Part shown: positions 38,385 to 51,500 of the stretch, piece by piece
How positions within the stretch are numbered: position 1 is the first letter of the stretch
Layout: each line of letters opens with the position of its first letter
NCBI RefSeq assembly: GCF_041260155.1
Contig: NC_091928.1
Span: forward strand, 44,618,637 to 44,682,636
From: Ptychodera flava
Taxonomy: Eukaryota; Hemichordata; Enteropneusta; Ptychoderidae
Direction of reading: 5' to 3'
DNA: 64,000 nucleotides
Position numbers and translations under genes: made by a program
The notes under the pieces: generated by a model
What the model saw: only the letters and a program-made list of their open reading frames with translations
The model's database searches: none
Told to the model about the DNA's origin: nothing

Positions 38385-39829
38385 GCCACATTACTGAAGC
38401 TTGAAGATGAAAACATATGGGTGTAACTAAAAAGCCCAAACCATTTTGTTCTATTTGTCAGTCAAAGTCAACATTTTCTCTGTTAACAAAACGATAGCAC
38501 GTACTGCATTCGAATTCCTTTATCCTTTCACGCTCATGGAAATACTCAACGCAGCATAAGGTTACCTTCTCATCAAACATATTCAGTCTTGTTTTATACA
38601 CCTGTTTTTTGTTAGGTCACATTTTTTCTTTAACATGTACACTTACGGTAGCTTGAAAATATTCTGGTCTCTGAAATTTGAAAACATTTGTGTTCTGTCA
38701 TTATGTAGCTTAGGTATTTGCAGTGTTCATAGGGACAGCATGTGTATTGACACTGACTGGCTTTACAAGTATGTTGCCATGCTTCTTTGCAAAAATGATC
38801 ATATTCATTTCACATTCTTTATTGGATGATTAAGCCTTCAAGGGGACTACTGTGAAATTTCATATCCCCACTCCTAGAAATTAGAACAAATCATTTTCGT
38901 CCAACCAGTTACCATGGAAAACAACTCTGTACTACTATTGGTGTATCATATACTTTGTGCTGCCCATTCCCCATGAATTATGCATCATTTACTTCATGAA
39001 GGATGCTGTAATGTGGAGAGAGTGTCGGCCAACAAGGATTTAACTCTGCGCTCACAGGAATTTTGTGTTTTAGTCTTCTGTGAACATACCTACCTGTAGT
39101 CTGGATGATATGCCATGTTGACTTCTCTTAGTGAAGTATGTGCTGTGTCTTCATGCTAATCTGCTACAATGTGATGTTTGCATTCACGGTACATGTATTT
39201 TTATCATTTAAACATGTTTTGTGTCTCATTAAAGAATGTATGATAAAGATTGTGTGAAGGTGAAAATTCCCGAAAATGAGACCCATTAGGTGAACAGGTA
39301 GATGTTTTTATGACCATCGTATTTGAATATTTGATCTTTGCCACATTATACAGAGTAGAGGGGAGAAAGTATGGTATGTCCTCCCCATAGTCTTGACAGG
39401 TTTCATCTGTGTACTAAAATAAGCGCATTGGCAAGATCTCGTACAGAGAACAACATGATGTTATATTTTAGGATGTTACTATTTTATCAAGTCTTTTCAT
39501 AATTTCTCTGTTCATGGGAATATCATTACTTGTATGTGTGACCAGCAAATGCTATTCATCCTCCACTCGTGTACACCGTCAGCTGCGCCCATTTTGGTCG
39601 CTTCATGAGATTAGCCACACACAATTATTGGTTAACAGTCCTGTTGAGTGTGTTTTCATTCTATGGCATTTTACCATGTTGAAATAGGGTTAAACAGGTT
39701 TGTTACTGTATTCATCCAGACAACCTGAAAATAAAGAAGAGTTGTACTGCTGATATCTTTGTTTTACATGTCTGTGTAAGTTCTTTGATTTGAGAAGTGT
39801 ACTGTTATTGCAACGTTGTTTCATGTAGT

Positions 39830-39835
39830 AATAAA
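39830..39835 (+). promoter_or_regulatory. Candidate polyadenylation signal of SRSF7
   Basis: AATAAA about 1.45 kb after the stop, followed by a T-rich segment. Another AATAAA lies at 39730-39735. Confidence 0.4.
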
Positions 39836-40803
39836 GTGGAGTGTTTTCACACTTATTTTATCACAAATGTCTACCTGGTTTTCTTCAGCCTCATTCCATT
39901 TGATATTCTGCTTCAACATTTCTGTTTCCTACTGTGACAACAGTTTTAAATAGCTCTTATAATGTTTCATGTTATAAACATGTACTAACATGATGTTGAT
40001 TTCTGAGACTGCACTTGTCTAAATATGTTCCTCTTAACCTTATAGTATTGCTGTTAAAAGGTTTATGAAATGCACCAGTATTTGGTGGTATCCAGTGGCA
40101 AGGAGACTGAAATAATCGACCAACAATGAGAAACCTATCAAAACAAATTCGGTATCCATAGCAACTATACAGTACAATCCATACATCTAATAGTCAACCA
40201 GTGTAACAAAGCATGATCCTGTTCGACATTTATTACATGCCGCCTATATTGAATGTTACACGCCCCACAGGATTCAATGAGAACGTGTTGAAGACTAACT
40301 GGGCTGCCTAGAAATTGCTTGGCTGAAACTGTCATGAAGCTAATTTTGACTTGACTTCTTGATTAAATGTGATCAACAATCACAATGTCTCATGAAAGAT
40401 ATGCAACCATGTTATGTAATCTATCATGATATGATGGATTTTCTGTATTCAGTTAATTAATCTCACTGCCTGGCTTCAAGATACCATTGCCATTGGAAAG
40501 TATGCACCTCGGGGACAGATTTTTCAAAAATTCGAATTTTGATACGGTAATACTTTGCTGCTTTGCTAGTCTGCTTTCTTGTTAGTGCATTTTGAGGCCT
40601 TTAGAGTGCATGAAAGTTTCACCACATTTTAGGGATGGGGAATCTAATTTTATATTTCAATATAGTCAACCCCATTGAATTTCAAATATCAGTAAATTTC
40701 ATGAATTTCTCTCCTTACAACTTTGCACTGTCATGTACGTCAGACTTTCATTGTTGGTCATCAGAGAGATGGAAAGGATCAGATCAAGTTTACAAAAGCC
40801 TTT

Positions 40804-40937
40804 TTTTGTCCACCTTATCTTTTGAAAAGTAGTAAAGCACTGAAGAAATGTGGAGTCTTTTTTTCATCTTTTTTGTCCACCTTATCTTTTGAAAAGTAGT
40901 AAAGCACTGAAGAAATGTGGAGTCTTTTTTTCATCTT
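40804..40937. repeat. Perfect 67-bp tandem duplication
   Basis: The segment with gtccaccttatcttttgaaa occurs at 40808 and again at 40875, and the full 67-bp unit is identical apart from T-run ends. It lies between the convergent SRSF7 and ATG13 3' ends. Confidence 0.9.
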
Positions 40938-41132
40938 ACACATTGCATAGGTATCGTTGCCTACGACTTCTCGGTTACACAGTATACCTGGTGAAAGCAT
41001 AACATATACCATAACCAAGGAGAGGCCCTAGACAAAGGCACTGGGAAAATACGTGGGCCTGCTATAGTGTGTTTGCAATCCGTCTTCAAAAAAATGAAAG
41101 ACATTTTGAAAACATCTTTATATAGAAGTTTC

Positions 41133-41138
41133 TTTATT
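41133..41138 (-). promoter_or_regulatory. Possible distal polyadenylation signal of ATG13
   Basis: AATAAA on the minus strand, 4.4 kb after the ATG13 stop. Other minus-strand AATAAA-type sites exist closer, so the true 3' end is not determined. The stretch 41139-45502 contains no recognised gene. Confidence 0.2.
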
Positions 41139-41876
41139 AAACTCTTCAGATGTCAATATTTACACTACCTGGGGCAGTAATATCGCCTCAGAAATTTAAC
41201 TGAGTGCAGACACTTGGAAACGGGGAAAAAAAATTGAAATACAAACACCTGACATACTCATCACAAAAATCTGTTTTGCACTCAAGTCTCTCATGCACTA
41301 TTTCCAAGTGGAAGTTGATTATCATAGTCAAGATTTACTTGTGAAAAAAAAGTTCAGTCAACATTTAGAAGCAAAGACTGTTCATGATGAGATCCCCGTC
41401 GACAATTTATTAAAGCAGATCATAATGTATTGGTAATTCTAAAAAAAATATTTGTCAAGATTTGTGGAAGTGTTCCCTTGTATAATACTGGAAATGAACG
41501 CAACACTTTCCCTCACAGTGGAAATGTAATATGGACCTCGCATCACTAAAGATCTGGATATTCTTCTGAACAGTGCAACATAAAAAAATACTAAGACTTA
41601 CACCATTCATCTGTTGACAGATCCTGTCATCCCATTGAAAAGAATGAGAGTGTATCAAAATTTAGTGTTGAAAGGTAACATTACAGTGAAAGGATGCTAA
41701 GAACTCTTGGCAATGTTGTTTACTTGTTTTTAGAGTTTGAATCTCCTACACCAGTACGGTAAGCCATGTTTGAAGAACTTACATTTTATTAAATGAGAGT
41801 GAAATAACAAGACAACATTGAACTTGAGTATGTTTAACACCACCTGGTAGTCAACTCCAGTTCATGCTAAATAAGG

Positions 41877-41917
41877 TTAAACCATAGACCCTCGAGAACT
41901 CAAGGGTCTATGGTTAA
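41877..41917. repeat. TTAA-bounded micro-hairpin
   Basis: ttaaaccatagaccct and agggtctatggttaa pair around a loop of about 10 nt, with TTAA at both ends (41877-41880 and 41914-41917). Confidence 0.8.
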
Positions 41918-44710
41918 ACATGACACAGAGTGCAGGAGTATACTAAACTAAGAGGTTGATAGGACATTTTCACTAGAAAATCACTATTTGAGGCACACAG
42001 ACACTATACACACCTTGGTCAATGGATCATGACGACACATCTAATATCCTGAATTCTAAAAAATATTACATGTTTAGACTTGTATGTATTTCAGTACAAT
42101 TGTTCTAAAGCCCTGTGGCTATCTATTCATAAAGGTTTCACGAAAACTAATGTGTTCGGGTGAGAGCTGAAAGAACAATGCAACCAGCAGGAAGTGTGCA
42201 ATGATTTCAAAGACCTTCCCTAGAGGAGTCAAAGTCATTGAAGCCCTTTGAAAGCTGATGATGTATGTACCAAGTTCATGTGATCTACAAAACTTCAGCA
42301 GTCAAGTATCTTCACTATCATCACGTAGTGAACCTCAACTGGCACACACAACCGTTCGGGTTGAAAGGTCACTACAGCATAATATACTGGTGCACTCTTT
42401 CAGCCTTATTTCCTGTATATACAGAGCCACGACAGCCTTTGAAACTATAGGATAGGGCAGAACCATTGGGGCGAAAGGGCTAGTCCCTTGACCCTAACTA
42501 CCTCTGGACCTGTGACATCATGCAGTGATTTTTTTCCCTGAACAGAATTCAAAGAGTAAATCCAGCTTCATTGCAGATGGTAGCCTGTACCAGAACATTT
42601 TCTACCTGCAACTGGTGTAAGAAATGGACCACATATGAAAAATTGTTAAACAAGTACCAATCTGTGTAAAGGGTTGAACCTGTCTCATCTGTAAAAAATA
42701 ATAAATTACAATCCATAGGACACAATGTTTGTTTACCTCCATAGAAAAATATTCCAACACTTTTCATCCACATATTGGAGAAGTAAGACAAACATTCACT
42801 TCTGGAGGTACAAGAAGTCCTGTACAGGCAGCATACGAACATGTGAAATGCCAATGGAGTTAAGTTTTAAATATAATACTTATGATACAACGATGGTATA
42901 TCATTTATGATAAAAAATTCCCGTCTTGAATAGTGTTTTTTTGTTTTTTTGTTTTTTTTTTTTTATTAGAACACTTAATGCACTTGAACAAGTGAAGTCA
43001 CCATTTTAGTACACTCTAACACACACAGTTACACAAATGTGGGCCTTGTCCAAGTGCACCATGCTTTTGTAAACGATTTCTCCTTCATAAAGATTGCAAG
43101 ATGTCTAGCTATTTCAGTGAATTCTGATAACTGGCCTGGCAACGATTTGACTTTGTGATTTCAGAATTCCTGTGATACTGGACACAATGCTGAAGAGTTT
43201 GAGATGGTATTGATTAAACACTAGAACACACTACATTGAATTAGAAACTGATGACGTTGCAGTGGAGCACAGTTATTCCATTGATCACCTCCAATGCATT
43301 TTTTCCACCTTTGTGCCTGATCTGCTAACAAAATATACGAGGAAACAAAATGTTTTTGTCCTACAATACAGCCATTGGTAACACAGGAAAGAGAAAACCA
43401 CAAAAACTTGTGTTTGATACATCACAGAAGTGAATATCTGAAAATAAAAAATTGTTTTCATGAGACGTATTTTACATTAATGCAAAAAATGACTTCAGCA
43501 CTAGTAATGTGTCAAATAGAGCACTGAGAAAAAGTATGGATGGTACGATGTTCAGAATAACTGCTGGAATTGAAACAAACTGGATGAAAAAAACATAGTT
43601 TTCAAATTATGTCTATAGAAACAAATGAGTAGCTTGATAGGCCACAGTTGATATGCTTTTTGTGTGATAGCTACAGAAATGAAAACTCAAAATTGCTCAC
43701 AGATATGTGAAAGTGAGTAAAGTGCTGTCATGTTTGAAACATAAGAGGAGTGGATAAGTTACCAGAAAATCTGTACACAAAAATATGCATCTTGAAAACA
43801 AAAACTTCAGGAATAACAAAATGCCATGCCAAAAATGCAAGGATGAAGGCCAAGGAAAAAGGAGGCATGATCAACATATGACAAAGAGGGAAAAAAGTCA
43901 AATAAAATATATCTGGTAATGAATGAATACAGTATTCCATTCCTCTTGACACTAATCTGAATTCTCTGAAATTACAATGAGATATTCAAATACTGATTAT
44001 TCCTTGAAGGAACGAATCATTTGGCAAATATCACAATCAATACACACAATCACATTATCACACACAGTCTTTTCTTTCATTTTCTCCTTCTGTCTCTCCG
44101 AACAATCAAGGAAGCGATCCTTTCCACATTCTCACATCACTGAACACTGATACAAATAACTACAAACTAAAATAACGCAGAAAACAAGAAAAGATCAGAT
44201 TTTGTAAATAATACTCTTGCACGTGCAGTTTTGATTCAAATTTGTAAAGAGTGCCAATTGAAACAAAACTTGGGTAAATAGAAAACTCACCAGAAGACAA
44301 CAAAACAAAATTATAACATATCAGATGCACAAACTTCCTTAGTACCATAAATGCATGAAACTAAGCATTCATATATGAATGTAAGACAATGTATGCAAAG
44401 CCATTTTCATTATACGTCTCACAGATACAGTAAATTTGACAAGATTTGGCCAGGCCACACTTGAAACTTATCAGCAAGGAACACCTTTCAGCTCTCCTGT
44501 GGAAACCATGTAGGAAGTTATTTCTCAAAACAAACATCTGTGCTGTATGGAACTGGTCTTGAATACACTGCAAGAGGTTAAACTAGCATTTGAATGGACC
44601 ATGGTACAGAGAAAAGCATGTGCACAAGTGCGTATAGAAATATGTGTATTTCCACATGCATTTGTACACATATGGGTTGTTTTGTCCCGCCATCACATGA
44701 TCTCCTTGGC

Positions 44711-44732
44711 CACGGTCCGTGGAGGGACCATG
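44711..44732. repeat. Hairpin related to the one at 35111
   Basis: cacggtcc ... ggaccatg is the inverse-oriented relative of the 35111-35134 hairpin with two bases deleted in the loop. Confidence 0.5.
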
Positions 44733-45502
44733 CCTTGGCTTACTGAGTCTGTAGAACACATCGCATCTTTCCAATCCAAAGTAGAACTATTCTACTACAA
44801 AGGCTTCACACCATATACAAACATAGTTAATGGACAGGGATGTTCACCCTGAGTTCAAGAGAAATTGTAATGCAATGGATGATCTTATTATAAGTTCATG
44901 TTAAGAAGAGGAACACCGAACCCTATCACCCCCTCATTCTTATTCATAGGACCTAAGAAAACACAGAGATTGGACCATAAATTGTTTCTGAAAGGGGTAA
45001 ACTTGTCTAACCCTTTAATCACCATGGTTTGGGGCGAAGAGGTTTAATTATCTTCAGTGACCTCATTATTCTTGCAAGGTTGTCTGTGATTGGTCATTTT
45101 TTTATATCTTTCTTTATCTGTCCAATCTGTGAATTCATTTGACAATAGAGTGTCAACCTTGCAGCCAATGATGTTATGTCTTCTCATGTGTGGCAGGTCA
45201 GCCTGTACTTCAGTCATTGGTGTCATTGTGACACAATCCATACCAGATATTATAATGACCCGATGAAAGCATCCATTTGGGTTGACTACAGTGTAGGTCC
45301 TTGAAACAAAGTGTTCTTTGCAGCTACTTGTATGCAAGTTTGTCTTCTACACAGCAGAAGCGAAACAACAACTATTGTCAGGTGGTTTTGCACATCTAAT
45401 GTCAGCAATGCAGCACAAATTAACCTGACATAAAACTTCACAGCATAAGTCAATGGACATCAGAGGAAGAGGATAGATATAGTAGGAGAGTATTAAGTTC
45501 TG

Positions 45503-48500
45503 TTAACTGCTGTTGTCACTGCAATCTTCTTGTAGACTTTTCACAAAATCATCAAAATCAGTTACTTTTTGTTCATACTCTGCTAACTGCTCCATAACTT
45601 CACTCTGAAATACAAAAAAAAATTTGTCAAAAAATAGGATTTTGATAGCAGTTTTTAAAGAAGGAATTGAGACTGGTATGTGCCTATTCTACAAAGTTTT
45701 AGTTCACATCATATTGTCATTTGAATGTAAAATGATGGAATAAGACGCATCCTTAACCCTTTAACCAGTATGGTTTGTCCCAAACCCATTGTCATCAATA
45801 GTGATTGTGGACCTGTTTACCGGTAATCAGGGATGAACAGGTTTAGTGATGGATGGGGTGACAAGAAGTAAATATGTGAACAGTCTTTCTTATACCGGTA
45901 TGAACATTTCCACAACACATGTTTGCTTTTCTTCCAAGCAAAAACTAAAAATAAAGGTTGTGACTGAGCTTGAAAGAAAGACTTGAGTACACCCACTAAC
46001 TCGTCGTCACACAAAGTCATTGTTCTTGATGTTCTTCTTGGTTTTCCTCAGCTAGTTCAATATTAGTTGCAACTGGATGGAGTCTACTTTTAGGAAAATT
46101 TCTGAGCACAGGGCAAGCACATACACTGAAACTACAAGTGTGGACACATCTTTGAAATGTATCTTTTTTGTCCTATTTCTATGTCCAGAGTTTCAACTTA
46201 CTTTAGTTTATTATCAAAGGTACATAAATACTTACCAGTCATGGTGATTTATTGTAGTTAGATTTGAATACATAAACAGAAATAATGGATGCAACTGTAT
46301 AAATGAACATACTATGATGCACTTAACCTTTTCACCCCACATGTATGTACAATGGTCCAAGTCCATTATTGAAAACGATGGGATTGGGCAGAACCATGCT
46401 GTTGAAAGGGTTAAGACAGCATATGTTCAATCTTGGCACAGATGAAGACCAATAGTCTTGTATCATAATAAGGTGATACAAGAGTTTAAGGAGAATTCAT
46501 TTCAAGCGCTATATTATTACCTTTTCAAACTCTAATTCCTGAACACTACCGCTTGCATCACTAAATGAGTCCAGCTGTGGTGCCGTCTGACATTCACGGT
46601 AAAATGCTCCCAAGTCACTGCTAGAGTTGGACTGTGCAAAGGCTGGTTTCTGTACAAAAAAATGACAAATATTTGAGGTAAGCTGTTAAACTCAGACTGT
46701 CTATGCTTCTAGCAATACAATTTGAGCTTTGTACAGAGGATGACAAACATCTCCATGTCATTCTAGGAATTATTCTAACATAGTTTTATGATAATATTTT
46801 ACTAAGCATTAAACTCCATGCGATATGAAATAACAGTGATGGGGTACACACACAAAATGTTCTTTACACACCATCATGTTTGTAACCTTTGTTCACAAAT
46901 GAAAAACTGGCTGAGGTTAATTATTTTCGATTCAATCAATCTCTCATGCACTTTACATAAAGGCTTGTCTGTACCACAGTTCACTGAACAACCAATCAAT
47001 AATTTGAATATGTTCTTTGCAACACAACAAAACATAACAAAAAATGTTTTGTTTTGCAAACGACATGAATGAGTAATAATTTTGTTTACTTACAAGTTCA
47101 ACCATGACAAAGTCATCGGGAGCTGACAATAGACTGCTATTGGATCTATTGGAACCTGTTGATACTGTTTGATCACCTGGTTGTTCCATGGATCCCTGAA
47201 ACCAAGCAAGATTCAGAAGCATTATAAGTCTGTACCCAGCTATGGCCTGCGTATTGACTGCTCAATCTCTTGTACAGTCTATCAGCAGGATGTCAGATTT
47301 CAATGGTAAATGAAGCAATATAGCATAATATGATGGTTTCAATAGGTTGATTTCCAAAACCACAGCTAAGTATATTTATCGGATGCTGCATGCACATACA
47401 GAAAATACTTGTCTTACTGTGTAGAAGTTTAATGGGTGGCAGCACAGATTTAAAGTGACCACATGAGAAAATTTCACTGGTATTGTGCAGTTTTGCCTTT
47501 CCTGTACTTCAAGTGTTCTCCCCAGGAATTTCTTATTGCATCATATAGGGACTAATTTGCATAGCACTACAATTGCTATGTTAATGTTTTTCTATGGTTT
47601 CACTGTATTTAAAGAATAGTGGCCACTACACTATGCTTTAATTGCTCAGGGAGTACACTGCAAAGTTTAAAAAGCCAACGTTTCGGCAAAACAAAAGTGT
47701 ATCATACATGCATAAGTTTTGTTGACATTCCCCGTTAATGGGAGACAAGCATAGGAGGAAGTCGTAGCAAAGAATCAGCAAAGGCAATAATGGTCTTTTG
47801 ATAGGTACCCTGCAAATTCTGAATGTCCAAATAGTGTCTAGCGTAGTTGTTTTTACCTTTGAACCAAAGCCTGGTTGGAAAGATTGATGAGCAAACTTAC
47901 CCTTCTAACAGCTGCTAAGTTTTTATTTTTTGGAGTTTCAGGAGGACCAGGTTCTTGTAATAGCGACATGAATGGAATGTCTGTTGAAAATAATTCTCCC
48001 TGCAAGAATATACAGTAGAAGGAAAGTATGAGATTTTGCATGCAGACTTAACTTTGAATATTATAGTAACATGTCAATGTAGATAGACAAATTTCATATA
48101 ATCAGGATGCATTCAAGCAAACGAAATATTTATAATTTCTGAATATCTGAGACTGATGTGTAATGATCTCACCAGATCATCTTTGATAGTTTTCTCACCA
48201 AGACAGCGCATGAATTACTGTAAACATGGTGCACAAAGTATTAAAAAATTAAAAAATTAAACATATCTCTAATTGGTTTATTACTTTGTGAAGATAGTAC
48301 ACAAACAGGGTATGCAATAACAACAGTTTAACTCATGGATTAGATGCTCCAAGGTGTCACATCTAACCCTTATTAATACTAACTATACTTACCTGATCAG
48401 GCGGTGATTTTCCAGTGTTTACAAAGGCACCTCTTTTTGGACCTGAGCTGAAACTTCCAGGATAATCAGGAAGACTGGAAAGTACAGGAAACAAGGAACA

Positions 48501-51500
48501 TGAATCATGTGTGATTGAGTTTTGACTTGACTGACGACACCTGAGTTCTGTATTTAAACTAATTTCTCATGAAGGGAAATTAATTTGTATCTTGTTTCTA
48601 AATCATCATCATATTTATTCAGTACTATAGGCCACCGGCCTTAATGTACAATTTTCATATTGAAAAGTTACAGTCACTTGAGGTTTCAGACAAAGTTACA
48701 TTTCTAGTTTCCATTGCCAAGCAGACGCTGACGTTGTTTAGAAGCATGGAATACATATTTTGCTAGTTTTTCCAAGATGCTCTCATTTTCTGATTGTAAT
48801 AATCGACTAAATTTCCATTTTATAGCAGGTGTGTAGTAAAATTGAGGAATGAAACGGGCTCTGAGATTTTCATATTGAGTACAGACCAGGACAAAGTGAA
48901 ATTCGTCTTCTATACAATGACAATTAAATGGACACAATCTATCATGAAGTGGAATTCCAAGTTCTCTTCCTTTTTGAACTAGAAGATTATGGGATGATAC
49001 CCGAAGACGGGCTAAAGCCTTGCGATATACAGTAGTCTGAATACATTTAAGATATTTCTCACATTTAAAAGCATTTTTAAAATTTACATATGTACGGAGA
49101 CTACAGCTACTCTCTATCTCTGATTGCCATTCTTGCATTGCGATATCACAACACCTTTCTTTAAACTGTTGAAGTAAATAAGTACAATCGATTGTTTGCT
49201 GATTTATCCAGAAGTCACCAAAACCATATTTATACAAAATGTTTTACATATAAAGCCCAACAGTTTACACTTTTTTCTGCTCGATCATACTGGTACTTGT
49301 AACAATCATAGACAATTTCAGGGCATTCAGGGTGAAGACATCTTATCCAATAACGTAAAATTTCCATATCAAGGTAAGTTTTAATGGGATATCTTCCCAA
49401 TTCTCCTCTTACAGCAGAGTTTGTTGTGTTCACATTTACACCTAACAGAAATTTGCAGAATTTATGCTGGATTTTTCAACATCGGCACAATCTTGTGTCC
49501 CCCAAATAGCACCACCATAAAGAAGGATAGGAGTATCTTACAATCAAATATGTGAAATGCAATGTTGGGATGAAGCCCATCAAATCTGTATAAAGTGCTC
49601 TCAAGATTGTACAAAGCCTTCCTGGCTTGATCTGCAATGTATTTTTGTGCCTGATACCAGACCCCTGAACTTGAAAGAATGACCCCTAAATAGTTATACT
49701 TTGAAACTACTTCAATTTCTTTACATCCCCAGTACCATTTCTCGGTCTTTTTTAGGCGACCTCCTTTTCGAAACACAATTATTTTGCTTTTACCAAGGTT
49801 TACTGTCAATCTCCAACGTTTACAATAATCATAAAGACGGTTAAGGAGTCGCTGCAAACCATTAGGGGTGCTACTAAAAAGAGACAGATCATCAGCATAC
49901 AACAAATACAGAAGCTTTAACGTATAAGAGTACCAACAGTTTCTGTACCATATTTCAATGCTTCTTCTAAGTCATTAATATAAAACAAAACAAAAGTGGA
50001 GAAATGACAGATCCCTGTTGTACACCAGTACTGATTTCAAAGAAATCACTTATACCTTGGGGAGATTTTACAGCAGCTTTCACATGTGAATACATAGAGT
50101 AAAGAGATGAAAAAAATTTGCCCCTGATCCCTTTCTTGGCCAGTTTATAAATAATGAATAATGGTGAATCCTATCAAAAGCCTTTTCAAAGTCTATGAAA
50201 GCACAGTAGAAACGACTATTTAAATGAAATACATATTTTTCAATAAGAGTACGTAAAATAAAAACATTATCAATGGTACTTCTCTGTTTTCGAAAACCAC
50301 TTTGCGCTTCCACCAACTTACTGTATTTGTCAAACCAACTTTGGAGCCTTTCTGTCATAATATATGTATAGATTTTGCTGATTGCATTTAAGAGCATTAT
50401 ACCACGATAATTACCTGGAATATCTTTACAACCTTTTTTATGAATCGGACTAATTAGGCCTACTGCCCATTGTTTGGGAAAAACACCTTTGTCCAAAATT
50501 CCATTGAAAAGAACACAGAGCATATCATACATTTCCTGGGGTGCATATTTCCAAAATTCCAAGGAATACCATCTGTTCCAGGAGCTTTGTTATTTTTCAA
50601 CTTATTTAAACTATTTTTGATTTCATTCATATCTATAGGACAGTTTAATTTAGAGCAGTCAATATCTACATCACTGAAATCATCAAAATTAAGCTGCTCT
50701 ACAAAGTCCTGGACAGAAGTATAGAACTCTTCCACACCCTCTACTTCCATTTGTTCTGGATTGAACAAGGCACTGAAATAAGTATGCCACTCTTCCCTTG
50801 TAATATTACTTGAGATACCAGTTGAACTTTGACTCAATTTCTGCCAAAACAATTTTGAGTTTGGCTGCATAGCTAAAAATTCTAATTCTTCACGTTTCTG
50901 TTTTGATACGAGGACTTTTTACTGCGTAACAAGCGTCTATAGTCAGCTTTCATCTGAATATAACGATTCAAACTATCCTGGCTACGAGATTTTCTGAAAT
51001 TATTCAAAGAACTATAGACTTCCCTCTTTGTATTCAAACACTCCTTGTCAAACCAAGGATTCTGTCTATTACCTGTATATTGTGTATGCTTAAATTTCAT
51101 TTCCTTGCTGCAAGAATATATAATTTTACAGAGACAATCAGCTGCATTTTCAAAATTTTCACATGCAATACACTCATAGAAAGTTTGACACATGTGGTCC
51201 ACATTATCTGTATTGAAATTATCATAATATTGGTCTTTTTTCTCTGGAACCCATTTCAGTCTCGAGAAATTACTGTTATGAGTATTTGTGCCAGAAGAGA
51301 CATGGACTGTGTGAACCAGAAAAGTGAGGTCAAAACATAAAGGTAAGTGATCTGACTCAATACGGTCATCAACTTTAAATTCCAAAAAATTACAAAACAT
51401 ATTTGCTGTGGTGAGAACATAATCATTTACACAGGTCCCAGTACTGGATACATATGTAAGATTACCAACTCCTTTGTCTTGACATAACCTACCATTTACA

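Noticed and set aside
45044..45337. 97-codon minus-strand frame just after the ATG13 stop
   Set aside because: Coding-like composition but no recognisable motif or supported splice acceptor. It most likely lies in the ATG13 3' UTR or is a relic of a repeat.
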